A stretch of DNA of 64,000 nucleotides from Loktanella atrilutea (GTDB lineage Bacteria; Pseudomonadota; Alphaproteobacteria; Rhodobacterales; Rhodobacteraceae): contig NZ_FQUE01000006.1 of the NCBI RefSeq assembly GCF_900128995.1, positions 62,001 through 126,000 on the forward strand. Direction: 5' to 3'. The notes under the pieces were generated by a model that ran no database searches, was not told where the DNA came from, and saw only the letters and a program-made list of their open reading frames with translations. Of the stretch, positions 26,298 through 38,490 are shown one piece after another. Positions within the stretch are counted from its first letter, which is position 1, and every line of letters starts with the position of its first letter. Made by a program: the position numbers and the translations under genes.

Positions 26298-27461
26298 ATG
26301 CCCGTGATCACGACCATCGACGACCTCAAGCGGATGCACCGCCGCCGCGCGCCCAAGATGTTCTTCGACTACTGCGAAAGCGGCAGCTGGACCGAACAGA
26401 CCTTCCGCGAGAACACCTCCGACTTCGACAAGCTGCGCCTGCGCCAGCGCATCGCCGTCGACATGTCGGACCGCACCCTGCGCAGCACCATGATCGGGCA
26501 GGACGTGACGATCCCCGTCGCCCTTGCCCCCGTCGGCATGACGGGGATGCAGAATGCGGACGGCGAGATCAAGGCCGCCCGCGCCGCTCGCGATTTCGGC
26601 GTGCCCTATACGCTGTCCACCATGTCGATCTGCTCGATCGAGGATGTGGCCAAGGCGACGAAGGCCCCGTTCTGGTTCCAGCTTTACGTCATGCGCGACG
26701 AGGAATTCGTGGACAACATCATCCAGCGGGCGAAGAATGCGGGCTGCGACGCGCTGGTGCTGACGCTCGACCTACAATTGCTGGGGCAGCGGCACAAGGA
26801 TCTCAAGAACGGCCTCTCGGCCCCGCCGAAGCTGACGCCGAAGACGATCCTGAACCTCGCCACCAAGTGGTCCTGGGGATGGGAGATGCTGCAGACCAGG
26901 AACCGCAACTTCGGCAACATCGTGGGTCACGCGAAATCCGCCACCGACATGTCGTCCCTGTCGTCCTGGACGGCCGAGCAGTTCGAGCCGAAGCTCGACT
27001 GGGACATGGTCGCCCGGCTGAAGGAGAAGTGGGGCGGCAAGTTGATCCTGAAAGGCATCCTCGACGTGGAGGATGCGAAGAAGGCGGCCGACCTCGGCTG
27101 CGATGCCATCGTCGTATCGAACCACGGCGGGCGGCAGCTCGACGGCGCGCTGTCGGCAATCCGGATGCTGCCCGCCATCGTCGCCGCCGTCGGCGACCGG
27201 GTCGAGGTGCTGATGGATTCGGGGATCCGCTCCGGCCAGGACATCCTGAAGGCCCGCGCGTTGGGGGCGCACGGTGTGATGATCGGCCGGGCCTACATCT
27301 ACGGGCTGGGGGCCATGGGCCAGAAGGGCGTCACCACCGCTCTGGAGATCCTGCAAAGGGAAATGGACCTGACCATGGCGCTCTGCGGCAAGCGCGACAT
27401 CGCCGACGTGAACCGCGATATCCTGCTGGTGCCCAGGGACTTCGAGGGCGACTGGGCCTGA
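26298..27461 (+). CDS. lldD: FMN-dependent L-lactate dehydrogenase (alpha-hydroxy-acid oxidase family)
   Basis: The 387-residue protein matches LldD: N-terminal MPVITTIDDLKRMHRRRAPK, the FMN-binding PVALAPVGMTGM and the catalytic His in SNHGGRQLDGA. The final MDSGIRSGQDILKA and GRAYIYGLGA motifs are also present. It oxidises L-lactate to pyruvate and passes electrons to quinone at the inner membrane. Glycolate or other 2-hydroxy acids are possible substrates. It has its own short intergenic gap on both sides. Confidence 0.92.
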   Translation: MPVITTIDDLKRMHRRRAPKMFFDYCESGSWTEQTFRENTSDFDKLRLRQRIAVDMSDRTLRSTMIGQDVTIPVALAPVGMTGMQNADGEIKAARAARDFGVPYTLSTMSICSIEDVAKATKAPFWFQLYVMRDEEFVDNIIQRAKNAGCDALVLTLDLQLLGQRHKDLKNGLSAPPKLTPKTILNLATKWSWGWEMLQTRNRNFGNIVGHAKSATDMSSLSSWTAEQFEPKLDWDMVARLKEKWGGKLILKGILDVEDAKKAADLGCDAIVVSNHGGRQLDGALSAIRMLPAIVAAVGDRVEVLMDSGIRSGQDILKARALGAHGVMIGRAYIYGLGAMGQKGVTTALEILQREMDLTMALCGKRDIADVNRDILLVPRDFEGDWA

Positions 27462-27620
27462 CGCCCCCCCTTCCTGGCGCGCGCACCCGACTAGGACGAT
27501 CATCGCCCATCCTCGCTTTTTCCCAAATACTCCCCCGCGGGAGGCGTCCCGCCCTCGCCCCCGCATCCCACCCTTGCCGTGGCGCGCAGGCCCGCCATAG
27601 TCGAAAGACAGGAGGACAGC

Positions 27621-29497
<1,877 letters not shown>

Positions 29498-29501
<4 letters not shown>

Positions 29502-30121
29502 CGTTCCTGCGCGCCCTTGCCCGCAAGGATCCTGTCGCGCCCCTTCGCAATCCGCGCGACGCGGGTGGCCGGCACCTTTGTGCTTTCCAGATGCAGCACC
29601 CATGACCGCTGGCGTCCCGGCGTCAGGCGGACGAAGGCCTCTGCCATCTCGGGGTCGTCGTCGAGCGTGGCAACAAGTTCGTCCGGCAGCGTAAAGCTGA
29701 CCGGTATCTTCTCGGGTTTCGTCCCGGCCTCTGCGTGGCGCATCAACTGTCCAAGGTAGTCACGGATGATCGGTTCCCTCTCGGCCACCTGCGCGCTGTC
29801 GGTGAACTTCAGCGATCCGGCGGTCTGGCTGTTGTCGCCCTGCCTTTCCAGCACCCCCGCCGTGTCGTCCAAAAGCGCCGGGTTCATGAAGTTCAGTCGA
29901 AAATCCTCGCGGAACGCGCCGATCAGCGCGATGTTGCGTCCGGCGTGCACATAGCAGGGATGCGCCCACTTCACCGTCTCCTTCAACCCCGTGTCGCGAC
30001 AGATGCGACGCAGATCGTTCAGACCTTCGATCCATCGGCGCGCGGAACAGTCCGGCGTCGCGAAGCGGTCACAGCGACCGCAACCTTGCGTGAAGTAATC
30101 CTCGACATCCGTGATCATCAT
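29498..30121 (-). CDS. YdeI / OmpD-associated family protein
   Basis: The 207-residue protein combines a DUF1801-like N-terminus ([35 protein letters not shown]) with a C-terminal YdeI region ([16 protein letters not shown] ... [22 protein letters not shown]). YdeI proteins are small cytosolic proteins linked to tolerance of peptides and fosmidomycin, function unknown. Start ATG 30121 follows AGGAC; a second ATG follows at once. Four bases of its 3' end overlap the amylosucrase stop. Confidence 0.8.
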
Positions 30122-30184
30122 GGCGAACGTCCTGCCCGACGACGGACCGTCACCGCGATCCGCGCGAAACCCTGCGATGCCCCC

Positions 30185-30213
30185 TTCCAAAACCGCGCGA
30201 CTGGCCCTATAGG
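30185..30213 (+). promoter_or_regulatory. Possible promoter of rplY
   Basis: TTCCAA and TATAGG are spaced by 17 bases, about 60 bases before the rplY start. The match is modest and was found by eye. Confidence 0.35.
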
Positions 30214-30274
30214 GGCGACTTCATCGGGCCGCACACCCTTGGAGGGCGGTCCCACTACAATCGGAGAATTACCA

Positions 30275-30943
30275 ATGGCTGACAAGATCCCTGATCTGCA
30301 CGCCGAGGTTCGCGCGGGGACAGGCAAGGGGGCCGCCCGCACAGCTCGTCGTAACGGAATGGTTCCGGGAATCGTTTACGGTGGGGGCGCCGATCCGCTG
30401 CCCATCAACCTCGATTTCAACAAACTGCTGACGCGCCTGCGCAAGGGCCGCTTCATGTCGACGCTCTTCAACCTGAAGGTCGACGGCCATGACGACGTGC
30501 GGATCATCTGCCGCGGTGTCCAGCGCCACGTGGTCAAGGACCTGCCGACGCACGTCGATTTCATGCGCCTGAAGCGCACGAGCCGCGTCGACATCTTCAT
30601 CCCCGTCGAGTTCATCAACGAGGAAGAGTGCAAGGCGCTGAAATCCGGCGGCGGCACGCTGACCGTGGTCCGTAACGAAGTCGAGATGAACGTGCTGGCC
30701 GGTGACATTCCGGACCACATCACCGTCGATCTGGCGGGCCGCAAGATGGGCGACGTCATCCACTTCAGCGACATCGCGCTGCCGGGCGACATCAAGCCGG
30801 TCATCAGCGACCGCGACTTCGTCATCGCCAACATCGCGGCGCCCAAGACGATCGCAGCCGACGACGACGAGGATGTCGCGGTGGACGAGGTCCCGACGAC
30901 CGAGATGGGCCCGCCGGCCGATCCCGAGAACGAAGAGAACTGA
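30275..30943 (+). CDS. rplY: 50S ribosomal protein L25 (TL5/CTC type)
   Basis: The 222-residue protein has the L25 domain (residues 1-95, ending VDFMRL) and the C-terminal TL5 domain (DIFIPVEF ... LPGDIKP). An acidic tail rich in Asp/Glu follows. It binds 5S rRNA in the large subunit. CGGAGAA precedes the ATG. A strong terminator follows immediately, so only part of the transcript would continue to pth. Confidence 0.97.
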   Translation: MADKIPDLHAEVRAGTGKGAARTARRNGMVPGIVYGGGADPLPINLDFNKLLTRLRKGRFMSTLFNLKVDGHDDVRIICRGVQRHVVKDLPTHVDFMRLKRTSRVDIFIPVEFINEEECKALKSGGGTLTVVRNEVEMNVLAGDIPDHITVDLAGRKMGDVIHFSDIALPGDIKPVISDRDFVIANIAAPKTIAADDDEDVAVDEVPTTEMGPPADPENEEN

Positions 30944-30949
30944 TGGATC

Positions 30950-30971
30950 GGGGCCCTGCGGGGCCCCTTTT
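30950..30971 (+). terminator. Rho-independent terminator after rplY
   Basis: A 7-bp G-C stem (GGGGCCC / GGGCCCC) with a TGCG loop is followed by TTTT, six bases after the rplY stop. Confidence 0.85.
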
Positions 30972-31018
30972 CATATCCGGCCCTTTTCGCGGTGCCGCGT
31001 GCGGGCTATCTGGGGTGC

Positions 31019-31690
31019 ATGAAACTTCTCGTAGGCCTCGGCAATCCCGGCTCGCAATATGCGGGTCACCGTCACAACATCGGATTCATGGCACTTGACC
31101 GGATCGCGTCCGATCACGGCTTCGGCCCCTGGCGCGCCAAGTTCAACGGCGAGCTTGCCGAGGGCCGGTTCGGCAGCGACAAGGTCCTGCTTCTTAAGCC
31201 CACCACGTTCATGAACGATTCGGGACGGTCGGTGCAGGCAGCCTGCGCCTTTCACAAGGTCGCCCCCGCCGAGGTCGTCGTCTTTCATGACGAGATCGAT
31301 CTTGCCCCCGGCAAGGTCAGGCTGAAGACCGGCGGCGGCCACGCCGGCCACAACGGGCTGCGGTCGATCCATGCCCACATCGGGCCGGACTATGACCGCG
31401 TGCGGCTGGGTGTCGGCCATCCGGGGCACAAGGACCGGGTGCCGGGCTACGTGCTGCACGACTTCTCCAAGGCCGATCAGGACTGGCTGGACGACGAATT
31501 GCGCGGCATCTCGGACGGCATTGCAGAGCTAGTGTCAGGCCACGGCGATCGTTTCCTGAATGCCATCGCCCTGCGCACGGCGCCGGCGCGATCATCGACC
31601 ACGAAGACCGCAAAACCGATACCGGAGGCCGCGCCGGAACCGGATGATACGCGCAGCGCGATGGAAAAGCTCCGGGACCGCTTCCGGTGA
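31019..31690 (+). CDS. pth: Peptidyl-tRNA hydrolase
   Basis: The 223-residue product has the Pth motifs LLVGLGNPG, the catalytic His in HRHNIGFMALD, and KPTTFMNDSG and HDEIDLAPG. A C-terminal extension of about 30 residues, rich in Ala/Pro, is common in alphaproteobacteria. It rescues tRNA from aborted peptidyl-tRNA. The rplY-pth order is widely conserved. It overlaps the next gene as GTGA. Confidence 0.96.
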   Translation: MKLLVGLGNPGSQYAGHRHNIGFMALDRIASDHGFGPWRAKFNGELAEGRFGSDKVLLLKPTTFMNDSGRSVQAACAFHKVAPAEVVVFHDEIDLAPGKVRLKTGGGHAGHNGLRSIHAHIGPDYDRVRLGVGHPGHKDRVPGYVLHDFSKADQDWLDDELRGISDGIAELVSGHGDRFLNAIALRTAPARSSTTKTAKPIPEAAPEPDDTRSAMEKLRDRFR

Positions 31691-32724
31691 CGCCGGTGGC
31701 TGTTGTTCAGGCCTTCACGGCGCAGGCCGCCCACTGCGCCAATCTGGATTCGCCGTTCCTTGCCCGCCTCTGCACCCTTCTGGCCACGCGGGAGTGGCCG
31801 GCGGGCCCTATCCGAGATCGCATCTTTTCCTGGCCGGGAAACCCGTCACACCGGGCCGACGCAGTGCCTCTGCGCCTGTGCGGCGCACTGCACGCCCTGC
31901 GCCTGAAAGGCGATGCCGCGCTGATGCTGGCCTATCCGCCGCATGACGTCAGCGACGAGGACCTTTGGCGCGCGGTCGGTGCCGCGCTGACCGATCATGC
32001 TGCGGAAATCGACCGCTTCATCGACAGCCCGCCCCAGACGAACGAGGTACGACGGGCTGGCGGGATCATCGCAGCGGCGCATTGGCTGCATGCCCGCCAC
32101 CCCTTGCCCTTCCGCCTGACGGAACTCGGCGCCAGCGGCGGGCTGAACCTGATGTTCGACCATTTCGCGCTGGCATTGCCAGGCAAGACCCTCGGACCGC
32201 AGGTGCCCGCGTTGACGCTGACCCCCACGTGGACGGGACCGCTGCCGCCGGACTCTGCCCCGCAGATCGTCGAGCGCACGGGTTTTGACCTGAACCCTTT
32301 GAATCCCGCAGTCCCGGACGATGCCCTGCGGCTTCAAGCCTACCTTTGGGCCGATCAGCCCCACCGGATGGACCTGACCCGCGCGGCGATGAAGGTTGCC
32401 ACCGGGCCGGTGATCCGCGCGGACGCGATCGACGGCCTTACCCCGCGCCTGACCCACGTGCCGGGGCAGCTTCATCTGATCTACCACACCATCGCCTGGC
32501 AGTATTTTCCTTTCGAACGGCAGGCCATGGGGCGTGACAGGATCGCGGCCGCCGGTGCGGCTGCCACCGCCTACAACCCGCTGGCCTGGCTGGGGATGGA
32601 GGCGGACGGCACCGATGCGCCGGGTGCGGCGCTGACCCTGCGGATTTGGCCGGGGGACATCACCGTGCAGCTGGCGCGGATGGACTTCCACGGGCGCTGG
32701 ATCGACTGGACCGCCCCCGACTGA
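31687..32724 (+). CDS. DUF2332 family protein
   Basis: The 345-residue protein starts with a GTG that overlaps the pth stop. It fits DUF2332: N-terminal QAFTAQAAHCANLDSPFLARL, ELGASGGLNLMFDHF (a methyltransferase-like glycine motif), VVERTGFDLNPL-type and HLIYHTIAWQYFP segments. The family has no known function. The ELGASGGLN sequence resembles motif I of SAM-dependent methyltransferases, so a methyl transfer role is possible but unproven. Confidence 0.85.
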   Translation: MTPVAVVQAFTAQAAHCANLDSPFLARLCTLLATREWPAGPIRDRIFSWPGNPSHRADAVPLRLCGALHALRLKGDAALMLAYPPHDVSDEDLWRAVGAALTDHAAEIDRFIDSPPQTNEVRRAGGIIAAAHWLHARHPLPFRLTELGASGGLNLMFDHFALALPGKTLGPQVPALTLTPTWTGPLPPDSAPQIVERTGFDLNPLNPAVPDDALRLQAYLWADQPHRMDLTRAAMKVATGPVIRADAIDGLTPRLTHVPGQLHLIYHTIAWQYFPFERQAMGRDRIAAAGAAATAYNPLAWLGMEADGTDAPGAALTLRIWPGDITVQLARMDFHGRWIDWTAPD

Positions 32725-32763
32725 CCCTTTCGCACCGAAGCCCGGCACGTTATGGTCCGGGGT

Positions 32764-33138
32764 ATGGAAAAAGACCCCTCCTTCAACGTCCTCGGCAGCA
32801 CGCTGCAACCCTGTTCCACGGCGCCCATGACCGGGTTCTTTCGCAACGGGGCCTGCGACACCTGCGCCGCCGATCAGGGCAGCCATACGGTCTGCGCCGT
32901 GATGACGGCGGAATTCCTGGCCTACTCGAAATACGTCGGCAACGATCTGTCGACACCGCGGCCCGAATTCGGGTTTGCGGGGCTGCAGCCGGGCGACAGC
33001 TGGTGTCTGTGCGCTAGCAGGTTCCTGCAGGCCCATGACGAAGGCTGCGCGCCGCAGGTCAGCCTGCACGCCACCCACGTCCGGGCGCTGGAAATCGTGC
33101 CGGTGGACGTGCTGCGCCGCTACGCCACGCGGGAATGA
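32764..33138 (+). CDS. DUF2237 family protein
   Basis: The 124-residue protein (MEKDPSFNVLGSTLQPCS...) has the cysteine-rich start and the WCLCASRFLQAHDEGCAPQV segment of DUF2237, cytosolic proteins of unknown function. The Cys pairs may bind a metal. Its stop overlaps the ATG of the next gene (ATGA). Confidence 0.87.
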   Translation: MEKDPSFNVLGSTLQPCSTAPMTGFFRNGACDTCAADQGSHTVCAVMTAEFLAYSKYVGNDLSTPRPEFGFAGLQPGDSWCLCASRFLQAHDEGCAPQVSLHATHVRALEIVPVDVLRRYATRE

Positions 33139-33791
33139 TCCGCGCCGCCTGCCTTGCAGTCCTGTGTCTGCCCGGACCGGCCACGGCGCAGGACGTCGCG
33201 CTGCGCCCTGCGGATCGGGCACGGCTTGATGCCTTCGAGGCCACCGTCGGGCCCGCCCTGCTGCAGGCTTTCGCCGGGGGCCGTCTGGGCGATGTCGATA
33301 TGCTGCAGGAGGTGCTGTCGGGGCAACCGGTCGCACCGTTGGAAACCACGCTGCCGGGCGACTGGAGCTGTCGGATGTTCAAGCTGGGCGGCAATCTGAA
33401 CCCGCTTGTCGTCTACGCGCCCTTCGACTGCACGATCGCCCCGGACGGAAGCGGGTTCACGCTGGACAAGGTCACGGGATCGCAGCGCCTGACCGGGCGG
33501 ATATCCTTGCTGGATGGCAGAATGGTGCTGACCGGGACCGGTTACGTCGCGGACACGCCACCGGTGCCCTACGCCGACCTCCCGCCCGATGCGGGCGGTG
33601 ACGGCACGATCTGGCCCGTCGTGGGAGCCGCGGAGCAGGTCGGGCCGGACCGGGTTCGCATCCTGATGCCGCAGCCGGTGCTCGAATCCGACCTCGACAT
33701 CCTCGACCTGCGGCGCAGACCTGCGGCAGAACCGGCGCCTGACATCCCGGCGGATACGGTGCCGGACGCGCCGACACCGACGGACGGCTAG
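33135..33791 (+). CDS. Exported DUF4893-like protein
   Basis: The 218-residue protein has a signal peptide (cleavage likely after ATAQ, residue 19) and a DUF4893-like region (LRPADRARLDAFE ... DWSCRMFKLGG), with two cysteines probably joined by a disulfide in the periplasm. The C-terminus is rich in Pro/Asp. Function is unknown. It is coupled to the DUF2237 gene by a four-base overlap and ends 15 bases from the convergent trpB. Confidence 0.8.
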   Translation: MIRAACLAVLCLPGPATAQDVALRPADRARLDAFEATVGPALLQAFAGGRLGDVDMLQEVLSGQPVAPLETTLPGDWSCRMFKLGGNLNPLVVYAPFDCTIAPDGSGFTLDKVTGSQRLTGRISLLDGRMVLTGTGYVADTPPVPYADLPPDAGGDGTIWPVVGAAEQVGPDRVRILMPQPVLESDLDILDLRRRPAAEPAPDIPADTVPDAPTPTDG

Positions 33792-33806
33792 ACCGCAGCG
33801 GTCGAT

Positions 33807-35033
33807 TCAGATCTTCATGTCGAAGCCGAGGTGCTTGGCCACGGTGAAGATGTCCTTGTCGCCGCGACCGCACATGTTCATCACCAGCAGGTGATCCTTC
33901 GGCAGCGTGGGCGCGATCTTCATCACGTGTGCCAGCGCGTGCGACGGTTCCAGCGCAGGAATGATCCCTTCCAGCGCGCAGGACAGCTGGAACGCCTCCA
34001 GCGCCTCGACATCCGTGATCGAGACATATTGCGCCCGGCCGATGTCATGCAGCCAGGCGTGTTCCGGCCCGATGCCGGGATAGTCGAGACCGGCGGAGAT
34101 GCTGAATCCCTCGAGGATCTGGCCGTCGTCGTCCTGCAGAAGGTAGGTGCGGTTGCCATGCAGCACGCCCGGGCGTCCGCCGGTGAGGGAGGCGCAATGC
34201 TCCATCTTGGCGTTGACGCCCTTGCCGCCAGCCTCGACCCCGATGATGTTGACACTCTTGTCGTCGAGGAAGGGGAAGAACAGCCCCATCGCATTCGATC
34301 CGCCGCCGATGGCGGCGATCAGCGTATCGGGCAGACGGCCCTCGGCCTCGTGCATCTGATCGCGCACTTCCTTGCCGATGATCGACTGGAAGTCGCGGAC
34401 CATCGCTGGATAGGGGTGCGGCCCCGCTACGGTGCCGATGCAGTAGAATGTATCGCGCACGTTCGTGACCCAGTCACGCAGCGCGTCGTTCATTGCGTCC
34501 TTCAGCGTGCCGCGGCCGGACGTGACGGGAATCACCTCTGCCCCCAGAAGGCGCATCCGAAAGACGTTCGGCGCCTGGCGCTCGACGTCATGTGCGCCCA
34601 TGTAAACAACGCATTGCAGGCCGAACTTCGCGCAGACGGTGGCGGTCGCGACGCCATGCTGGCCAGCGCCTGTCTCGGCGATGATCCGGGTCTTGCCCAT
34701 GCGGCGGGCAAGGATGATCTGCCCCAACACGTTGTTGATCTTGTGCGCGCCGGTATGGTTCAGTTCATCACGCTTCATATAGACCTTGGCACCGCCGAGG
34801 TGGTCAGTCAGCCGTTCGGCAAAGTAAAGGGGGCTGGGACGGCCGACGTAGTGGGTCCACAGATCGTGCATCTCTGCCCAGAAGCTGTCGTCGGTCTTGG
34901 CCTTCTCGTATTCCTCTTCCAGAGACAGGATCAGTGGCATCAGCGTTTCGGACACGAAACGGCCGCCGTAATTGCCGAAGCGGCCCTTTTCGTCGGGGCC
35001 GTTCATGAAGCTGTTGAAAAGATCGTCAGGCAT
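33807..35033 (-). CDS. trpB: Tryptophan synthase beta chain
   Basis: The 408-residue protein is a standard TrpB. The PLP lysine K98 lies in HTGAHKIN, with GGSNAMG phosphate loop and ETGAGQHG. It joins indole and serine to tryptophan in a complex with TrpA, whose gene is not in this window. It is the last gene of ihfB-lapA-trpF-trpB. Confidence 0.98.
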   Translation of the reverse strand: MPDDLFNSFMNGPDEKGRFGNYGGRFVSETLMPLILSLEEEYEKAKTDDSFWAEMHDLWTHYVGRPSPLYFAERLTDHLGGAKVYMKRDELNHTGAHKINNVLGQIILARRMGKTRIIAETGAGQHGVATATVCAKFGLQCVVYMGAHDVERQAPNVFRMRLLGAEVIPVTSGRGTLKDAMNDALRDWVTNVRDTFYCIGTVAGPHPYPAMVRDFQSIIGKEVRDQMHEAEGRLPDTLIAAIGGGSNAMGLFFPFLDDKSVNIIGVEAGGKGVNAKMEHCASLTGGRPGVLHGNRTYLLQDDDGQILEGFSISAGLDYPGIGPEHAWLHDIGRAQYVSITDVEALEAFQLSCALEGIIPALEPSHALAHVMKIAPTLPKDHLLVMNMCGRGDKDIFTVAKHLGFDMKI

Positions 35034-35097
35034 CGTCGGTCCCCCGTGAAAAGTGTCGCAATAGCAGTAGACCCGGCACGTCGCCGGGTAAAGGCGG

Positions 35098-35739
35098 TCA
35101 GACGCCGCGGACGGCGGCGCAGAAGTCGCGGATCATGTCAGGATCCTTCACGCCCGGCGCGCTTTCGACGCCGGACGAGACATCGACCTGCGGTGCCCCG
35201 GTCAGGCGGATCGCCTCTGCCACGTTGGACGGCCGCAGGCCGCCGGCCAGCATCCATGGCACCGGCCACGATCGCCCTTCCAGCAGCGTCCAGTCGAACG
35301 CCAGACCGTTGCCCCCGGGCAGGACGCCGCCGCGTGGCGGCTTGGCATCGACCAGCACCTGCTCGCACACGGCCATGTAGGCGTCCAGCTCGTCGAGGTC
35401 CGCGGCCTCGGCGATGCCGACGGCCTTCATCACGGGAATCCCGGTGCCCTGCCTGATCTCTTGCACACGGTCCGGGGTTTCGTGGCCGTGCAACTGCAGC
35501 AGATCAATTGGAACACGCGCCAGAAGTGCGTCGAGCGTGGCATCGTCAGCGTCCACGGTCAGCGCCACCTTGCGGATCCCGACCGGCACGGTCAGGGCCA
35601 ATTCGGCCGCGTCGTCGAGCGTCAGGTGACGCGGCGAGCGGTCGAAGAATACCAGACCGATGTCATCCGCACCGCAGGCAACGGCTGCGGCGACGTCTTG
35701 CGCGGTGCGCAAGCCGCAGATCTTGATACGAACGGGCAA
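35098..35739 (-). CDS. trpF: Phosphoribosylanthranilate isomerase
   Basis: The 213-residue protein has KICGL (catalytic Cys8) and the C-terminal phosphate site AGGLRPSN and DVSSGVE. It catalyses the Amadori step of tryptophan synthesis. It lies 3 bases after the LapA-family gene and 64 bases before trpB, so all form one operon. Confidence 0.96.
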   Translation of the reverse strand: MPVRIKICGLRTAQDVAAAVACGADDIGLVFFDRSPRHLTLDDAAELALTVPVGIRKVALTVDADDATLDALLARVPIDLLQLHGHETPDRVQEIRQGTGIPVMKAVGIAEAADLDELDAYMAVCEQVLVDAKPPRGGVLPGGNGLAFDWTLLEGRSWPVPWMLAGGLRPSNVAEAIRLTGAPQVDVSSGVESAPGVKDPDMIRDFCAAVRGV

Positions 35740-35742
35740 GGA

Positions 35743-36111
35743 TCAGGCGATCCGACGGTTGGGCGAGTCGAGAAGCGCGATGACATCGTCACCTTTCTTC
35801 GGGCTGCCAGCAGCAAGACGCAGCTGCGCCACTTCCTTGCGCAGGCTGTCGATCTCACGCGCCCGCGCGCGTGCTTCGACCCGCTCGGGGTATTCGCGGA
35901 TCCATTCCCAAATCAGCCCCAGCAGCATGCCGGCACCGACCGACAGGAAGATGACGATGAACAGCGGCAGCGTGATTTCCGGCGAAATGTTGAAAAGGTT
36001 CGCGAAGGCCGTAGGCATCGCCTGCAGCGTCGTTGCGTCGCGGTTGGCCAGACCCACCAGCACCAGCAGCACAGCCACGATGGCCCAGAAGACGTATTTC
36101 AGAGTTTTCAT
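35743..36111 (-). CDS. LapA-family (DUF1049) inner-membrane protein
   Basis: The 122-residue product has two membrane helices (about 5-24 and 48-68) and a basic coiled-coil-like cytosolic tail (EYPERVEARARAREI). LapA (YciS) of E. coli works with LapB in control of LpxC and lipopolysaccharide; whether this holds here is unknown. It stands between ihfB and trpF, a conserved arrangement in Rhodobacteraceae. Confidence 0.87.
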   Translation of the reverse strand: MKTLKYVFWAIVAVLLVLVGLANRDATTLQAMPTAFANLFNISPEITLPLFIVIFLSVGAGMLLGLIWEWIREYPERVEARARAREIDSLRKEVAQLRLAAGSPKKGDDVIALLDSPNRRIA

Positions 36112-36147
36112 CGGGGCGTGATCCTTGTTGGGTCGGTTGGGCGAAGG

Positions 36148-36429
36148 TTAAGCGCCATTCAGACGGTCGCGCAACAGCTTGCCCGTCTTGAAGAATGGCA
36201 CATGTTTCTCTTCCACTTCAACCGCTTCGCCCGTCCGCGGGTTCCGTCCGGTGCGCCCGTCACGCTTCTTGACGGAGAACGCGCCGAAACCGCGCAGTTC
36301 CACACGATCGCCCCGCACCAGTGCGCCGGTGATTTCGTCGAAGATGGTGCTGACGATCCGCTCGACATCGCGCTGGAACAGATGGGGATTATCCTCTGCA
36401 ATCTTCTGGATCAGTTCGGAACGAATCAT
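36148..36429 (-). CDS. ihfB: Integration host factor subunit beta
   Basis: The 93-residue protein has the HU/IHF fold, with [15 protein letters not shown] and GRNPRTGE (DNA-binding arm). It pairs with IHF-alpha to bend DNA. It follows rpsA, as in most proteobacteria. Confidence 0.96.
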   Translation of the reverse strand: MIRSELIQKIAEDNPHLFQRDVERIVSTIFDEITGALVRGDRVELRGFGAFSVKKRDGRTGRNPRTGEAVEVEEKHVPFFKTGKLLRDRLNGA

Positions 36430-36480
36430 AGGAAACCCCGCAGGCCTAAACAGCAGAACGGGCAGTCACGCCCTTGCCGG

Positions 36481-36508
36481 ACTATAGGGTGGAACGGCGG
36501 TTCACGAA
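36481..36508 (-). promoter_or_regulatory. Possible promoter of the ihfB operon
   Basis: On the minus strand TTCGTG and TATAGT are spaced by 16 bases, about 50 bases upstream of ihfB. The -10 is good, the -35 poor. Confidence 0.4.
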
Positions 36509-36651
36509 ATAGGTCGCGGCGCCGTGATTGTGCAAAAAGCCGCCGCCTCGATTGCATAAATCGAACCATCTGCCGCCGACGAGGGTCGACGCCCGCAGGC
36601 GGCCGATGCACGGCGCAGTCCCCCGCCCCGCCGATTGCGCGATTCGACGCG

Positions 36652-36684
36652 AAAAGGCCCCGCAGGATTGCTCCGGCGGGGCCC
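36652..36684 (-). terminator. Rho-independent terminator of rpsA
   Basis: GGCCCCGC / GCGGGGCC pair around an inner GGA-TTGC-TCC hairpin. On the minus strand the stem ends in TTTT, about 30 bases after the rpsA stop. It separates rpsA from ihfB. Confidence 0.85.
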
Positions 36685-36715
36685 TAAATCGTTTCCGTTC
36701 GTCAGAACAGCGTGA

Positions 36716-38395
36716 TCAGTTGTCGCCCTTCAAAGCGGCGCCGAGGATATCGCCCAGCGACGCGCCGGAGTCGGAGGAGCCGTACTGGTCGATGGCTTCC
36801 TTCTCTTCCGCAATCTCGCGCGCCTTGATCGAAAGGCCCAGCTTGCGGGTCTTGGAGTCGATGTTGGTCACGCGCACGTCGACCTTGTCGCCCACGCCGA
36901 ACCGCTCGGGGCGCTGCTCGGCCCGGTCACGGGACAGGTCGGAGCGACGGATGAAGCTCTTCATGCCCTCGTATTCGACCTCGATGCCGCCGTCCTCGAT
37001 CTTGGTCACTTCGACCGTGATGATCGAGCCGCGCTTCACGCCGCCGATGGCGTCGGCAAACGGATCACCGTCCAGCGCCTTGATCGAGAGCGAGATGCGC
37101 TCCTTCTCGACGTCGACTTCGGAGACCTTGGCCTTGACAATGTCGCCCTTGCGGAAGTCGCCGATGACGTCCTCGCCACGGCCGTCCCAGGTCAGGTCGG
37201 ACAGGTGGACCATGCCGTCGATGTCGCCCGGCAGGCCGATGAACAGACCGAATTCGGTGATGTTCTTGACCTCGCCTTCGACCTCGGTGCCCTCGGGGTG
37301 CGTTTCAGCGAACACCTCCCACGGGTTGCGCTGGGTCTGCTTGAGACCGAGCGAGACGCGACGCTTGGCAGAGTCGATCTCCAGCACCATCACTTCGACT
37401 TCCTGAGAGGTCGAGACGATCTTGCCGGGGTGGACGTTCTTCTTGGTCCAGGACATCTCGGACACGTGGACCAGACCTTCGACGCCCGGTTCCAGTTCCA
37501 CGAATGCGCCGTAGTCCGTGATGTTGGTCACGCGGCCCGTATGGGTGGATTCAAGCGTGTACTTCTGTTCGACGGCATCCCACGGATCGGCCTGCAGCTG
37601 CTTCATGCCAAGGCTGATGCGGTGGGTTTCCTTGTTGATCTTGATGACCTGCACCTTGATCGTCTCGCCGATCGAGAGGATCTCGGACGGGTGGTTCACA
37701 CGGCGCCATGCCATGTCGGTGACGTGCAGCAGGCCATCGACACCGCCCAGATCAACGAACGCACCGTATTCGGTGATGTTCTTGACCACGCCGTCGACTT
37801 CCTGACCTTCGGTCAGGTTGCCGATGACTTCGGCACGCTGTTCGGCACGGGATTCTTCGAGGATGGCACGGCGCGACACGACGATGTTGCCCCGGCGGCG
37901 GTCCATCTTCAGGATCTGGAACGGCTGCTTGAGACCCATCAGCGGGCCGGCATCGCGCACGGGGCGGACGTCAACCTGAGAGCCGGGCAGGAACGCAACC
38001 GCGCCGCCCAGATCGACGGTGAAGCCACCCTTCACGCGGCCAAAGATCGCGCCATCGACACGTTCTTCGTCGGCGTAGGCTTTTTCCAGACGGTCCCACG
38101 CTTCTTCGCGACGGGCCATTTCACGGGAAATGACGGCTTCGCCACGGGCGTTTTCCACCTGACGCAGGAACACTTCGACTTCGTCGCCAACCTTGATGTT
38201 GGGCTCTTCGCCGGGTTCCGCAAATTCCTTGAGATCGATGCGGCCTTCCATCTTGTAGCCGACGTCGATGATGGCCTGACCGGCTTCGATCGCGATGACC
38301 TTGCCCTTGACGACCGAGCCCTCTGCGGGCGTATCGATTTCGAAGCTTTCGTTCAGAAGGGCTTCGAATTCTTCCATGCTTGTGTTGCTTGCCAT
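36716..38395 (-). CDS. rpsA: 30S ribosomal protein S1
   Basis: The 559-residue protein has six S1 repeats, two degenerate N-terminal ones (from about residue 20) that bind the 30S and four canonical ones with the GAFV and GLVHVSEMSW motifs. It binds mRNA leaders and aids initiation. A promoter, a terminator-like hairpin and a 170-base leader precede it, which suggests autoregulation. A terminator follows. Confidence 0.98.
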   Translation of the reverse strand: MASNTSMEEFEALLNESFEIDTPAEGSVVKGKVIAIEAGQAIIDVGYKMEGRIDLKEFAEPGEEPNIKVGDEVEVFLRQVENARGEAVISREMARREEAWDRLEKAYADEERVDGAIFGRVKGGFTVDLGGAVAFLPGSQVDVRPVRDAGPLMGLKQPFQILKMDRRRGNIVVSRRAILEESRAEQRAEVIGNLTEGQEVDGVVKNITEYGAFVDLGGVDGLLHVTDMAWRRVNHPSEILSIGETIKVQVIKINKETHRISLGMKQLQADPWDAVEQKYTLESTHTGRVTNITDYGAFVELEPGVEGLVHVSEMSWTKKNVHPGKIVSTSQEVEVMVLEIDSAKRRVSLGLKQTQRNPWEVFAETHPEGTEVEGEVKNITEFGLFIGLPGDIDGMVHLSDLTWDGRGEDVIGDFRKGDIVKAKVSEVDVEKERISLSIKALDGDPFADAIGGVKRGSIITVEVTKIEDGGIEVEYEGMKSFIRRSDLSRDRAEQRPERFGVGDKVDVRVTNIDSKTRKLGLSIKAREIAEEKEAIDQYGSSDSGASLGDILGAALKGDN

Positions 38396-38490
38396 GTGGC
38401 GCTGTTTTCCTAATCTTGAGCTTTATACGGGCCGAGCGGTTGTCTCCGCCGGTCTTTGGATTGCGGTTTGGCATCGGCGACGAGTCGAAC